Part shown: positions 47,317-58,530 of the stretch, one piece after another
Position numbering within the stretch: the stretch's first letter is position 1
Layout: every line of letters starts with the position of its first letter
Assembly: GCA_021738245.1 (NCBI GenBank)
Contig: JAIPCJ010000007.1
Span: 1 to 60,298 of the forward strand
Length of the DNA: 60,298 nt
Direction of reading: 5' to 3'
Source of the DNA: Methylotenera sp.
Lineage (GTDB): Bacteria > Pseudomonadota > Gammaproteobacteria > Burkholderiales > Burkholderiaceae_C
Notes under the pieces: generated by a model
What the model was told of the DNA's origin: nothing
Databases searched by the model: none
What the model saw: the letters and a program-made list of their open reading frames with translations, nothing else
Made by a program: the position numbers and the translations under genes

Positions 47317-48996
47317 ATGGCAACTGCGACTTCGACGGCCGCCGCGCCGATGACCAAAGAGGAGAAGAAGGTCATCTTCGCGTCCTCGCTGGGCACGGTG
47401 TTCGAGTGGTACGACTTCTACTTGTATGGCTCGCTGGCGCCGATCATCGCCAAGCAGTTCTTCGCGGGCCTCGATCCCCAGGCCGCGTTCATCGCGTCGC
47501 TGATGGCCTTCGCCGCCGGCTTCATCGTGCGCCCCTTCGGCGCGCTGGTGTTCGGCCGCCTGGGCGACATGATCGGCCGCAAGTACACCTTCCTGGTCAC
47601 CATCCTGATCATGGGCCTGTCGACCTTCATCGTCGGCGTGCTGCCCACCTACGCGACCATCGGCGCCGCAGCGCCGGTCATCCTCATCGGCCTGCGCCTG
47701 CTGCAAGGCCTGGCCCTGGGCGGTGAGTACGGTGGTGCCGCCACCTACGTGGCGGAACACGCGCCGCATGGCAAGCGTGGCGCCTACACGTCCTGGATCC
47801 AGACGACGGCCACGCTCGGCCTGTTCCTGTCGCTGATGGTCATCCTGGGCACCCGCACGGCGCTGGGTGAGAAGGAGTTCGGCGAGTGGGGCTGGCGCGT
47901 GCCCTTCATCGTGTCCATCCTGCTGCTGGGCATTTCGGTGTGGATTCGCCTGTCGATGAACGAATCGCCGGCCTTCCAGAAGATGAAGGCCGAGGGCAAG
48001 ACCTCCAAGGCGCCGCTGTCCGAGTCCTTCGGCCAGTGGAAGAACCTGAAGATCGTGCTGCTGGCCCTGTTCGGCCTGGTGGCGGGTCAGGGCGTGGTCT
48101 GGTACTCGGGCCAGTTCTACGCCCTGTTCTTCCTGACCTCCGTGCTGAAGGTGGACGCCTCGTCGGCCAACATCTGGATCGCGATCTCGCTGATCCTGGG
48201 CACGCCGTTCTTCGTGGTGTTCGGCACGCTGTCTGACAAGATCGGCCGCAAGCCCATCATCATGGCCGGCCTGCTGCTCGCCGCGGTGACCTACTTCCCG
48301 CTGTTCAAGGCCCTGACCGAGGCGGCCAACCCCGACCTCGCCAAGGCCCAGGCCACCTCCAAGGTGACGCTGAGCACGAACTTGGCCAGCTGCTCCTTCC
48401 AGGGCAGCCCGCTGGCTCGTGAAGTGGACTTCACCAGTGCCTGCGACATCGCCAAGCGCGCGCTGGCCGTGTCGTCCGCTTCGTCCGAAACGGTTGAAGC
48501 CCCGGCCGGTGCGCCGACCGTGGTGCGCGTGGGTGAGAAGGAGATCGCCGTCCCGACGGCCTCCAAGCTGACCGAGCACAAGTTCGACGAAGCCAGCACC
48601 AAGGCCATCGCAGCCTTCAAGAAGGACCTGGCTGACGCCCTGAAGGCCGCCGGCTACCCGGCCAAGGCTGACCTGAGCAAGTCCAACGTGCCCATGGTCA
48701 TCGGCATCCTGTTCATCCTGGTGCTCTACGTGACCATGGTGTACGGCCCGATCGCTGCCATGCTGGTGGAAATGTTCCCGACCCGCATCCGCTACACCTC
48801 GATGAGCCTGCCGTACCACATCGGCAACGGCTGGTTCGGCGGCATGCTGCCCTCCATCACGTTCGCGATGGTGGCCCAGAACGGCAACATCTATCACGGC
48901 CTCTGGTACCCGATCGTGATCGCGGTGATGAGCCTGGTGATCGGCATGCTGTTCGTGCGCGAAACCAAGGACGTGGACATCTACGCCAAGGACTGA
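47317..48996 (+). CDS. MHS-family MFS transporter with large insertion
   Basis: A 559-aa transporter of the metabolite:H+ symporter group (ProP/KgtP/ShiA type). SLGTVFEWYDFYLYG is the family hallmark, FGRLGDMIGRKYT the MFS signature, and 12 helices are likely. Between helices, residues about 330-455 form an extra region rich in Ala, Lys and Asp (ANPDLAKAQATSKV onward, with two cysteines). The substrate is unknown (dicarboxylate, proline or similar). GGAGACATTTC precedes the ATG at MATATST. The hairpin terminator at 49038 follows. Confidence 0.88.
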   Translation: MATATSTAAAPMTKEEKKVIFASSLGTVFEWYDFYLYGSLAPIIAKQFFAGLDPQAAFIASLMAFAAGFIVRPFGALVFGRLGDMIGRKYTFLVTILIMGLSTFIVGVLPTYATIGAAAPVILIGLRLLQGLALGGEYGGAATYVAEHAPHGKRGAYTSWIQTTATLGLFLSLMVILGTRTALGEKEFGEWGWRVPFIVSILLLGISVWIRLSMNESPAFQKMKAEGKTSKAPLSESFGQWKNLKIVLLALFGLVAGQGVVWYSGQFYALFFLTSVLKVDASSANIWIAISLILGTPFFVVFGTLSDKIGRKPIIMAGLLLAAVTYFPLFKALTEAANPDLAKAQATSKVTLSTNLASCSFQGSPLAREVDFTSACDIAKRALAVSSASSETVEAPAGAPTVVRVGEKEIAVPTASKLTEHKFDEASTKAIAAFKKDLADALKAAGYPAKADLSKSNVPMVIGILFILVLYVTMVYGPIAAMLVEMFPTRIRYTSMSLPYHIGNGWFGGMLPSITFAMVAQNGNIYHGLWYPIVIAVMSLVIGMLFVRETKDVDIYAKD

Positions 48997-49037
48997 TGCC
49001 CGCAGGCGGCCCAGCCGCCTGTCATGCAAGCTGCAAG

Positions 49038-49067
49038 GAAGGCCGGCGCAAGCCGGCCTTCTGCTTT
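49038..49067 (+). terminator. Terminator of the MHS transporter
   Basis: GAAGGCCGGC-GCAA-GCCGGCCTTC: a 10-bp stem with a GNRA tetraloop, followed by TGCTTTG, 42 bp after the stop and before the LacI-type regulator. Confidence 0.8.
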
Positions 49068-49123
49068 GTGTGCTCCGATTAACCCGCTTGTGGCGGGCCG
49101 CGCGGCCTGCGACGATTTGCGGG

Positions 49124-50191
49124 ATGGCCAAAACGAAACGTTCTTCCGATTCACCGGCAGGCACTGCGAGCGAGCAGCGCCGCCTGCAGATGGTCGATAT
49201 CGCTCGCCTGGCGGGCGTGTCCGTGTCGACCGTCTCCCGCGCGCTCAATGGCAGCGAACTGGTCAATGCCGAGACGCGCCAGCGGGTGGCCGAACTGGCC
49301 CGGTCCCTCAACTACTCCATCAACTTCGGTGCCCGCAACCTGCGCCTGCAGGAGAACAAGACGGTCGCCGTCGTCGTGCCCTTCGACGCTGCCTCGCGGC
49401 AGCACATCTCCGACCCCTTCTTCCTGTCCATCGTCGGCTCCATCGCCGACGCGCTGACCGACCGTGGCTACGACATGCTGCTCTCGCGCGTGGACGCCGA
49501 GCGGCTGGACCTGGCCTCGCACTGGTTCGACTCGGGCAAGGCAATCGGCGTCATCCTCATCGACCAGTGGCGCCACCATGACCAGCTCAACGAGATGGCG
49601 GCCCGCAAGCTGCCCTTGGTGGTCTGGGGGGGCGAGATGCCGCAGCAGCTGTATGCCAGCGTCGGCGGCGACAACGTGCTCGGCGGGCTGCTGGCCACGC
49701 GGCACCTGCTGTCGCTGGGGCGCCGACGCATTGCCTTCGTCGGCGATGCCAACCTGCCCGAGGTCTGGCTGCGCCGCCAGGGCTATGTGCAGGCGCTGGC
49801 AGAAGCAGGCCTGCAGCCCGATACCGCGCTGGAACTGGCCGCGCCGTTCGAGCCCGGCGTGGCGACGGCCATCGTGCGCGACTTCTGCCTGGCGCGGCGC
49901 GACTTCGACGCGGTGGTCTGCTGCAGTGATGTGTTGGCGCTGCTGACCATCCAGGGCCTGCGCGCCGCCGGCCGCACCGTGCCCGAGGATGTGGCGCTGG
50001 TGGGCTACGACGACATGCCTCTCGCGGCCTATTGCGACCCCCCGCTGACCACCGTGCACCAGCCCGTGGCCGAAGCCGGGGCCGAGCTGGTGGAAGCGCT
50101 GCTCGGGCAGTTGCGCGGCGAGCGCTCCGGGCCGCGCACCCTGCCGGTCTACCTGAAGTTGCGCCACAGCGCGCCGGGCGCCACGCCGTGA
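49124..50191 (+). CDS. LacI-family repressor of the sucrose locus
   Basis: A 355-aa regulator. The helix-turn-helix and hinge lie in MVDIARLAGVSVSTVSRALNG (residues 23-43) and LNYSINFGARNLRLQ. The periplasmic-binding-protein fold that follows binds a sugar effector (VALVGYDDMPLA, PPLTTVHQP). It lies upstream of and in the same direction as the sucrose genes and probably represses them through the palindrome at 50313, in the manner of SuxR of Xanthomonas. The effector is likely sucrose or fructose; not proven. Start at MAKTKRS. Confidence 0.9.
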   Translation: MAKTKRSSDSPAGTASEQRRLQMVDIARLAGVSVSTVSRALNGSELVNAETRQRVAELARSLNYSINFGARNLRLQENKTVAVVVPFDAASRQHISDPFFLSIVGSIADALTDRGYDMLLSRVDAERLDLASHWFDSGKAIGVILIDQWRHHDQLNEMAARKLPLVVWGGEMPQQLYASVGGDNVLGGLLATRHLLSLGRRRIAFVGDANLPEVWLRRQGYVQALAEAGLQPDTALELAAPFEPGVATAIVRDFCLARRDFDAVVCCSDVLALLTIQGLRAAGRTVPEDVALVGYDDMPLAAYCDPPLTTVHQPVAEAGAELVEALLGQLRGERSGPRTLPVYLKLRHSAPGATP

Positions 50192-50312
50192 AGCCGCTCG
50201 CCGCACGCAGGTGCGGCGAGTCACTTCTGCTTGGCGGGGCCTCGCGTTTATCGTTTTCAGGTTCACTTGAAAAGTGCCTTGTATCGCCAATGCCTAATGG
50301 CTTCTACTGAAA

Positions 50313-50326
50313 TGCAATCGATTGCA
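50313..50326. promoter_or_regulatory. LacI-type operator upstream of the sucrose receptor gene
   Basis: TGCAATCGATTGCA is a perfect 14-bp palindrome centred on CG, the usual form of LacI-family operators. It overlaps a candidate -35 TTGCAA (50322-50327). I found no second copy in the window. Confidence 0.75.
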
Positions 50327-50350
50327 AAACGATGCGGCATTGCGCAGAAT
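50322..50350 (+). promoter_or_regulatory. Promoter of the sucrose TonB receptor gene
   Basis: TTGCAA (-35, 50322-50327) and CAGAAT (-10, 50345-50350) are separated by exactly 17 bp, each matching the consensus at 4 of 6 positions. The leader is about 80 nt, with AGGAGACAACGC before the ATG. The rest of the 245-bp gap from 50192 shows no gene. Confidence 0.5.
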
Positions 50351-50436
50351 TGCGGCACGGACAAGGATCGCGCTGGCGGTCCAGCAGCCGCACCGCCTCG
50401 CAGAAGGCCCAAACACAGACAACCAGGAGACAACGC

Positions 50437-52764
50437 ATGGACCGCTCCCTTTCGCAATTCCATTCCGGCGCGCGCGCCTTCCGCCACCATGCCGTTGCAG
50501 CTGCTTCGGCCGCTGCCGTCGCGCTGCTGAGCGCAGGCGTGCAGGCCCAGGAGGCCGCCACACCGGCTGACAAGTCCGACGGCCTCAAGCTGAATGCGGT
50601 CGTCGTGACCGGCACGTCCACCGCCAAGTCCAAGATGCGCAGCAGCGTGGCCATCTCGACGATCGAGAGCGAGGGTGTCACGGCGGTCACCGCAGCCAGC
50701 GCCACTGATGTGCTGCGCGCCGTGCCCGGCATCCGGGCCGAGGCCAGCGGCGGCGAGTCCAACGCCAACGTCGCGGTGCGCGGCATCCCGGTCTCCGCCG
50801 GTGGCGCGCGCTACATCCAGTTCCAGGAAGACGGCCTGCCCGTGCTGCAGTTCGGCGACATCGCCTTCGCCACGCCCGACACCTGGATGCGCGCCGACGC
50901 CGCCTTCGAGCGGCTGGAAGTGGTGCGCGGTGGCTCGGCCTCCACGCTGGCCACCGGCGCCCCGGGCGGCATCATCAACTTCATCAACAAGACCGGCATC
51001 GAGCAGGGCGGCAGCATCCAGCTGACCAAGGGCCTGGACTTCGACCAGACCCGCGTCGATTACGGCTACGGCGGCCGGCTCTCGCCCAAGACGCGCTTTT
51101 TCATCGGCGGCTTCTACCGCGTCGGCGACGGCGGCCGCAAGGGTGCCGATGGCGCCGAGAACGGCGGCCAGATCCGCGGCAACGTCACGTTTGAGCTCTC
51201 GGGCAAGGACTACGTCCGCTTCAGCTTCAAGCACCTGGACGACCACACGCCCACCTTCATGCCCACCCCGGTGCGCTACGTGAACGGCAGCATCCAGGAG
51301 ATCCCGGGCCTGGACCCGCGCCGCACGGCCTTCTACAACGCCGGCTGGCCGCTCGACAACACGCTCACCAACACCAACGGCCGCGCGCTCAGCAATATCC
51401 GTGATGGCCTGTCGGCCAAGAGCGACGCCTTCGGTGCCGACGTGAGCCTGGATGCCGGCGGAGGCTTCCGCCTGCAGAACAAGTTCAGCTGGAGCAAGAA
51501 CAGCGGCCGCTTCATCGGCATCTTCCCGGGCGATGACGTCTCTGCCGCGCCGGCTGGCACCACCATCGCCATCGGCCCCGACGCTGGCAAGACCTACACC
51601 GGCAGCAAGTTCACCGCGGTCGTCTTCAACACCAAGGTCGACGACGCCGGGCTGCTGGCCAACGACCTGAAGTTCTCGCGTGACTTCGACCTCGGCGCCG
51701 GCAACCGCCTGAGCGCCGTCGCCGGCCTCTACACCTCGGTGCAGAAGCTGGACCTGACCTGGAACTTCAACCAATACTCGCTGTCGGCCGATCAAAGCGG
51801 CGCCCGCGTGCTCAACGTGCCCGGCGTCACCAACGGCGCGCCAGGCTTCGGCGGCTGCTGCAGCAACTTCCAGGACAGCAAGTACACGACCAATGCGCCC
51901 TACCTGGTGCTGAATCTGGACTCCGGCGCCTTCTCGGGCGACGTCAGCCTGCGCCGTGACAACAACAAGGCCAGCGGCAACTACTACCAGTCCAACGCCG
52001 GGGTGGCCTACGACCTCACCAAGCCCAACGTCATCGACTACGACTTCGGCCGCACTTCCTACTCCCTGGGCGGCAACTACGAGCTGACCAAGGATCTGTC
52101 GGTGTTCGCCCGCTACTCCGATGGCGCGGCCTACAACGCCGACCGCATCACCTTCTTCAACAACCCCAACCTCGTCAACGGCAAGAGCACGACCATTCCG
52201 GTCAACAAGGTCAAGCAGACCGAGATCGGCGTGAAGGTGCGCGGCAACGGCTACAGCCTCTTCGCCACACTGTTCGATGCCAAGACCGACGAAGTCAACG
52301 TCGACGTGACCACCACGCCGATCGTCGCCAAGGCCAACAGCTACCGCAGCAAGGGCCTGGAGCTGGAAGGCTCGGCGCGCTTCGGCCTGGTGAGCCTGCT
52401 CGGAGGCCTGACCTACACCGACGCGAAGCAGGCCGACGGCCGCGCGCCCAAGCGCCAGGCCAAGATCGTCTACCAGCTCACGCCAACGCTGAACTTCAGC
52501 GACGAGCTGACCGCCGGCGTCGGCATCGTCGGCACCACCAAGAGCCAGGACGACGGTCCCACCGGCCCGCTCACGATCACGCTGCCGGCCTACACGGTGG
52601 TCAACGCCTTCGTCAGCTACAGCCTCACACCCAAGGCCACGCTCACGCTCGCGGCGAACAACCTGTTCAACGAGATCGCCTACACCGAGAGCAACGATGG
52701 CCGCGGTGCCGCGCGCGCCTACACCGGCCGCACGGTCAAGGCCAGCCTGCGCTACAACTTCTGA
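50437..52764 (+). CDS. TonB-dependent receptor of the sucrose locus
   Basis: A 775-aa outer-membrane receptor, SuxA-like by context. The signal peptide ends near AGVQAQ. The plug domain (NAVVVTGTSTAKSKMRSS, TDVLRAVPGIRAE, LEVVRGGSASTLATGAPGG) and a barrel ending KASLRYNF follow. It would bring sucrose across the outer membrane using TonB energy. AGGAGACAACGC lies just before the ATG. It is the first gene after the operator and leads the kinase, transporter and phosphorylase genes, with gaps of 11 bp or overlaps. Confidence 0.9.
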   Translation: MDRSLSQFHSGARAFRHHAVAAASAAAVALLSAGVQAQEAATPADKSDGLKLNAVVVTGTSTAKSKMRSSVAISTIESEGVTAVTAASATDVLRAVPGIRAEASGGESNANVAVRGIPVSAGGARYIQFQEDGLPVLQFGDIAFATPDTWMRADAAFERLEVVRGGSASTLATGAPGGIINFINKTGIEQGGSIQLTKGLDFDQTRVDYGYGGRLSPKTRFFIGGFYRVGDGGRKGADGAENGGQIRGNVTFELSGKDYVRFSFKHLDDHTPTFMPTPVRYVNGSIQEIPGLDPRRTAFYNAGWPLDNTLTNTNGRALSNIRDGLSAKSDAFGADVSLDAGGGFRLQNKFSWSKNSGRFIGIFPGDDVSAAPAGTTIAIGPDAGKTYTGSKFTAVVFNTKVDDAGLLANDLKFSRDFDLGAGNRLSAVAGLYTSVQKLDLTWNFNQYSLSADQSGARVLNVPGVTNGAPGFGGCCSNFQDSKYTTNAPYLVLNLDSGAFSGDVSLRRDNNKASGNYYQSNAGVAYDLTKPNVIDYDFGRTSYSLGGNYELTKDLSVFARYSDGAAYNADRITFFNNPNLVNGKSTTIPVNKVKQTEIGVKVRGNGYSLFATLFDAKTDEVNVDVTTTPIVAKANSYRSKGLELEGSARFGLVSLLGGLTYTDAKQADGRAPKRQAKIVYQLTPTLNFSDELTAGVGIVGTTKSQDDGPTGPLTITLPAYTVVNAFVSYSLTPKATLTLAANNLFNEIAYTESNDGRGAARAYTGRTVKASLRYNF

Positions 52765-52775
52765 AGCGCGTGGCC

Positions 52776-53669
52776 ATGCCCAGCCTCGTCCATGTGATCG
52801 GCGAGGCCCTCGTGGACGAGTTCCACGACGGCCCGGTCGCGGGCGGCGCGCCCTTCAATGTGGCGCGCTCGCTGGCGGTCCTGCACGCGCCGGTACGCTT
52901 CATCAGCCGCATCGGCGACAGCGACGCCGCCGGCCGCCTGGTGCTCGACAGCGCGCGGCGCTTCGGTCTGGACGTCGCGGGCATCCAGTGCGATGCGCAG
53001 CACGCCACCGGCCGCGTGAGCGTGCACGAGTCGGGCGACGGCGGGCACCGCTTCGAGATCCATGCCAACGCGGCCTGGGATCATCTCGAAGCGCCCGCTG
53101 GTGCCGCAGCCGGCATCGTGTACTTCGGCAGCCTCGCGCAGCGCCATGCGCCGTCCCGCGCTGCGGTCCGGGCCGCCGTCAAGCGTGCGCTCGGTTTGCG
53201 GCTGCTCGACCTGAACCTGCGCCCAGGCACCGACACGCCATCGCTGGCTGCCGAATCGCTGATGCTGGCGGACTGGGTCAAGATCAACGAGGACGAACTC
53301 GACCGGCTGCAGGCCTGGTTCGAGGCCGATCTGGCCGGGCTGATGGACCGCTTCGCGCTGCAGCGGGTCGTGGTCACGCGGGGCGCGGCCGGCTATGCGA
53401 TGTACGCAGAGCAGGCCCGGCTCGTGGCGAGCGGGGAGGGCGTGCCGCAACCCGCCTTGGTCGACACCGTGGGGGCGGGTGATGCCTTCACCGCCATGCT
53501 GCTGGCGGGTCTGGCCCTGGAGCGCCAGCTGCCCGACACGCTCGCGCTGGCCAACCGCTATGCCGCGATGATCTGCGGCGTACGCGGCCCCTTGCCGGCT
53601 GACCCCGCCACGCTCTCGCCCTGGCGCGAGGCCCTGCACGCCTTGCCCCCTGAAGAGGCTCGCGCATGA
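52776..53669 (+). CDS. PfkB-family carbohydrate kinase, likely fructokinase
   Basis: A 297-aa ribokinase-like enzyme. GEALVDEFHDGPVAGGAPFNVARSLA is the substrate end, and the ATP-site motif DTVGAGDAFTAML holds the catalytic aspartate. By context it phosphorylates fructose released by the sucrose phosphorylase. ATG at 52776 is taken; GTG at 52770 is possible. It overlaps the transporter gene by 4 bp. Confidence 0.85.
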   Translation: MPSLVHVIGEALVDEFHDGPVAGGAPFNVARSLAVLHAPVRFISRIGDSDAAGRLVLDSARRFGLDVAGIQCDAQHATGRVSVHESGDGGHRFEIHANAAWDHLEAPAGAAAGIVYFGSLAQRHAPSRAAVRAAVKRALGLRLLDLNLRPGTDTPSLAAESLMLADWVKINEDELDRLQAWFEADLAGLMDRFALQRVVVTRGAAGYAMYAEQARLVASGEGVPQPALVDTVGAGDAFTAMLLAGLALERQLPDTLALANRYAAMICGVRGPLPADPATLSPWREALHALPPEEARA

Positions 53670-54970
53670 CCAAGCCCCATCTGTCGTTCACGCAGATCGT
53701 GAACATGAACGTCGGCTTCCTGGGTATCCAGTTCAGCTTCGGCCTGCAGCAGGCCAACATGAGCCCGATCTACCAGATGCTCGGCGCCGAGGGCAAGGAC
53801 CTGCCTTATCTGTGGCTTGCCGGCCCCATCACCGGCCTGCTGGTGCAGCCCATCGTCGGCGCGCTGAGCGACCGCACGACCCACCGCTGGGGCCGGCGCA
53901 CGCCGTACTTCCTGATCGGTGCGCTGCTGTGCTCGCTCGGGCTGCTGGCCATGCCGTTCAGCCCGGCACTGTGGTTCGCGGCGGGGCTGCTGTGGATTCT
54001 GGATGCCGCCAACAACGTGACCATGGAGCCCTACCGCGCCTACGTCAGTGACCGGCTGCGCGAGGAGCAGCATGCCTCCGGCTTCCTGACCCAGGCTTCA
54101 TTCACGGGGCTGGCGCAGACGCTGGCCTACCTGACGCCCAGCCTGCTGGTGTTCTTCGGCATGAACAAGGACGCGCTCGGGGCCAACGGCATTCCGGTGG
54201 TCACGACGCTGGCCTTCATCGTCGGTGCGTTGCTGTCGTTCACCACCGTGTGGTGGTCGGTGCGCAAGGTGCCCGAACTGCCGCTGCCGGCCGAGGAGCT
54301 GGCGCGGCTGCGCGCCTTGCCGCGCGGCCTGATGCCGGCACTCGCCGAGATCTGGAGCGCCGTGCGCGAGATGCCGCCCACGATGCGGCGGCTGTGGTGG
54401 ATGGCGCTCTTCCAGTGGTACGGGATGATGTGCTACTGGATCTACATCGTGCCCACGCTGGCCGCGACCGTGTTCGGCACCGACGACCCGCACAGCCCGG
54501 GCTTTCGGGACGCGGCCTTGCTCAACGGTCAGGTCGGCGGTTTCTACAACGCCGTGGCCTTCGTGGCAGCGTTTGCGATGGTGCCCTTCACCAAGCGGCT
54601 GGGGGCGAAATGGGTGCATGCCTTCGCGCTGCTCGCCGCGGCGGCGGGCATGTGGGCGCTGCCCGGTATCCGCAGCGAGGGCTGGCTGCTCTTCCTGCCC
54701 ATGGTGGGCATCGGCCTGGCCTGGGGTTCCATCATGGGCAATCCCTACGTGCTGCTGGCCGGAAGCATCCCGCCGGAGCGGGCCGGGGTCTACATGGGCA
54801 TCTTCAACATGTTCATCGTGATCCCGATGCTCATCCAGGCCGTGACCCTGCCGCTGTTCTACGACAGCCTGCTCGGCGGCCGCCCCGAGAACGTCATCCG
54901 CCTGGCCGGCGTGCTGCTGGCCCTGGCCGCAGTGTGCGTGCTGCGTGTGCGCACGGAGAAATCGACATGA
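53666..54970 (+). CDS. SLC45/GPH-like sugar transporter (SuxC-type)
   Basis: A 434-aa MFS protein with about 12 helices. [35 protein letters not shown] and [16 protein letters not shown] are typical of SuxC and plant-like sucrose transporters, with the RWGRRTP signature between helices 2 and 3. It would carry unmodified sucrose across the inner membrane. It overlaps the kinase and phosphorylase genes by 4 bp each, so translation is coupled. Confidence 0.88.
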   Translation: MTKPHLSFTQIVNMNVGFLGIQFSFGLQQANMSPIYQMLGAEGKDLPYLWLAGPITGLLVQPIVGALSDRTTHRWGRRTPYFLIGALLCSLGLLAMPFSPALWFAAGLLWILDAANNVTMEPYRAYVSDRLREEQHASGFLTQASFTGLAQTLAYLTPSLLVFFGMNKDALGANGIPVVTTLAFIVGALLSFTTVWWSVRKVPELPLPAEELARLRALPRGLMPALAEIWSAVREMPPTMRRLWWMALFQWYGMMCYWIYIVPTLAATVFGTDDPHSPGFRDAALLNGQVGGFYNAVAFVAAFAMVPFTKRLGAKWVHAFALLAAAAGMWALPGIRSEGWLLFLPMVGIGLAWGSIMGNPYVLLAGSIPPERAGVYMGIFNMFIVIPMLIQAVTLPLFYDSLLGGRPENVIRLAGVLLALAAVCVLRVRTEKST

Positions 54971-56460
54971 AGAACCAAGTCCAGCTCATCACCTACGTCG
55001 ACCGTCTGGGAGGCCGGCGCGACGGTGCCGACCTGGCCCGGCTCAAGCGCCTGGTGTCTGAGCCGGGGGCGCCGCTGGCCGGCGTGTTCGGTGGCGTGCA
55101 CCTGCTGCCGTTCTTCCATGCCATCGATGGCGCCGATGCCGGCTTCGACCCCATCGACCACACCCAGGTCGACCCACGCCTGGGCGGCTGGGCCGATATC
55201 AAGTCGCTGACCGAGGTGGTGGACGTGATGGCCGACGTCATCGTCAACCACATGTCCAGCGAGTCCCCGCAGTTCCTCGACTATTCCGAGAAGGGCGAGG
55301 CGTCACCGTACGCCGGCCTGTTCCCGACGCTGGATGCGGTCTTTCCGCAAGGGGCGAGCGAGCGCGAGTTGCTGGCCGTCTACCGCCCGCGACCGGGCCT
55401 GCCGCTGACCTACGCCACGCTGAAGAACGGCGAGCGCCGCATCCTCTGGACGACCTTCACGGCCGCGCAGATCGACATTGCGGTGCACCACCCGCAGGGG
55501 CGCGCCTACCTGTCGGGCATCCTGCGCACCTTCGCCGACAACGGCATCCGCATGGTGCGGCTCGACGCCGTGGGCTACGCGATCAAGAAGGCCGGCGACA
55601 GCTGCTTCATGATGCCCGAGACCTTCGAGTTCATCGCCGAGTTCGCGCAGGAGGCGAGGTCGCTGGGCATCGAGGTGCTGGTGGAGATCCACTCCTACTA
55701 CCAGCGCCAGATCGAGATCGCAGCGCGGGTGGACTGGGTGTATGACTTTGCGCTGCCGCCGCTCGTGCTGCATGCCTTCAACTTCCGCACGGCCACGGCG
55801 CTCAAGCGCTGGGTGGCCATCCGGCCGAAGAACGCGCTGACGGTGCTCGACACCCACGACGGCATCGGCATCATCGACATCGGCGCCGATGCGAGCGACC
55901 GCGCCGCCCACCCGGGCCTGGTGCCGCCGCAGGAGCTGGACGAGCTGGTCGAGCGCATCCATGCCGCGAGCCAGGGCCAGAGCCGCAAGGCCACCGGGGC
56001 GGCTGCGAGCAACCTCGACCTCTACCAGGTCAACTGCACCTTCTTCGACGCCATGGGGCGCGACGCAACGGCCTATCTGCTGGCGCGGGCCATCCAGTTC
56101 TTCCTGCCGGGCGTGCCCCAGGTCTACTACGTCGGCCTGCTGGCCGGCCACAACGACATGGACCTGCTCGCCCGCAGCCAGGTGGGTCGGGACATCAACC
56201 GGCACTACTACACCGAGGACGAGATCGCCCGCGATTGCGAGCGGCCGGTGGTGCGGCGGCTGATCGAGCTGATCCGCCTGCGCAACCAGCACGCCGCTTT
56301 CCAGGGCGAGTTCACGCTGCTGGACAGTGGGGACACGGTCCTGCACCTGCGCTGGGCGCACGGCGGCGACTGGGCCGAGCTGCGGGTCGACTTCGCAGCC
56401 GGCACCCATGCGCTGACTTACAGCGCTGCGGGTGGTCTGGCGTCGTTTGCCTTCAGTTGA
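54967..56460 (+). CDS. Sucrose phosphorylase (GH13_18)
   Basis: A 497-aa GH13 enzyme that cleaves sucrose with phosphate to glucose-1-phosphate and fructose. The N-terminus [16 protein letters not shown] is the family's. The nucleophile Asp200 (RLDAVGY), acid/base Glu240 (EIHSYY) and Asp298 (LDTHDGIG) are each exactly eight residues after Asp192, Glu232 and Asp290 of Bifidobacterium sucrose phosphorylase. It is not an amylosucrase. Related enzymes acting on sucrose-6-phosphate or glucosylglycerol cannot be fully excluded, but the transporter beside it moves free sugar. Confidence 0.9.
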   Translation: MKNQVQLITYVDRLGGRRDGADLARLKRLVSEPGAPLAGVFGGVHLLPFFHAIDGADAGFDPIDHTQVDPRLGGWADIKSLTEVVDVMADVIVNHMSSESPQFLDYSEKGEASPYAGLFPTLDAVFPQGASERELLAVYRPRPGLPLTYATLKNGERRILWTTFTAAQIDIAVHHPQGRAYLSGILRTFADNGIRMVRLDAVGYAIKKAGDSCFMMPETFEFIAEFAQEARSLGIEVLVEIHSYYQRQIEIAARVDWVYDFALPPLVLHAFNFRTATALKRWVAIRPKNALTVLDTHDGIGIIDIGADASDRAAHPGLVPPQELDELVERIHAASQGQSRKATGAAASNLDLYQVNCTFFDAMGRDATAYLLARAIQFFLPGVPQVYYVGLLAGHNDMDLLARSQVGRDINRHYYTEDEIARDCERPVVRRLIELIRLRNQHAAFQGEFTLLDSGDTVLHLRWAHGGDWAELRVDFAAGTHALTYSAAGGLASFAFS

Positions 56461-56515
56461 GCGTCAGCCTTCACCCGCAGAATCCGCCACAGTTTCAATC
56501 TGTGGAGGTCCCCTC

Positions 56516-56706
56516 ATGTGGAAGTTGGTCGTCGGTTTCATCGCCTTTGCCGCCCTGGCCCTGTTCATCCTCAGCAAGAGCGGCGGCAACATCGACCTGA
56601 CCGGCGAGAAGCATGACGTGGGGGGCGGCCACGACGCGGCGGCTTCGGCGCCCGCGGAGGCCGCAGCGTCCGCCGCCAGCGTCGCAGCGCCCGCGTCTGC
56701 CGCGTC

Positions 56707-56713
<7 letters not shown>
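56516..56713 (+). CDS. Small single-helix membrane protein
   Basis: A 65-aa protein: one membrane helix (KLVVGFIAFAALALFIL), a short charged part (GGNIDLTGEKHDVGGGHDAA), then an Ala/Ser/Pro-rich tail. I do not recognise it. TGGAGGTC lies 6-13 nt before the ATG. Its 3' end overlaps the convergent kinase gene by 7 bp. Confidence 0.65.
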
Positions 56714-58338
<1,625 letters not shown>

Positions 58339-58530
58339 GGCTTGCCTAGCGCTCAGATCGTGCGGGTGCGCCGCCGGAGTGTAGGGCCGGCAAAAGCGGT
58401 GGAAATGCGCATTCAGGTGCCCCGTAGGCCGGGTTTTTCCCGGGGATCAAGCCCCCCCTAGGCCCGGGGGGCTGGCCCCACAATCCGCCGCCTGTAACGC
58501 GCCGTGGGGCGCTTGGTCTGGAGAAAAACA

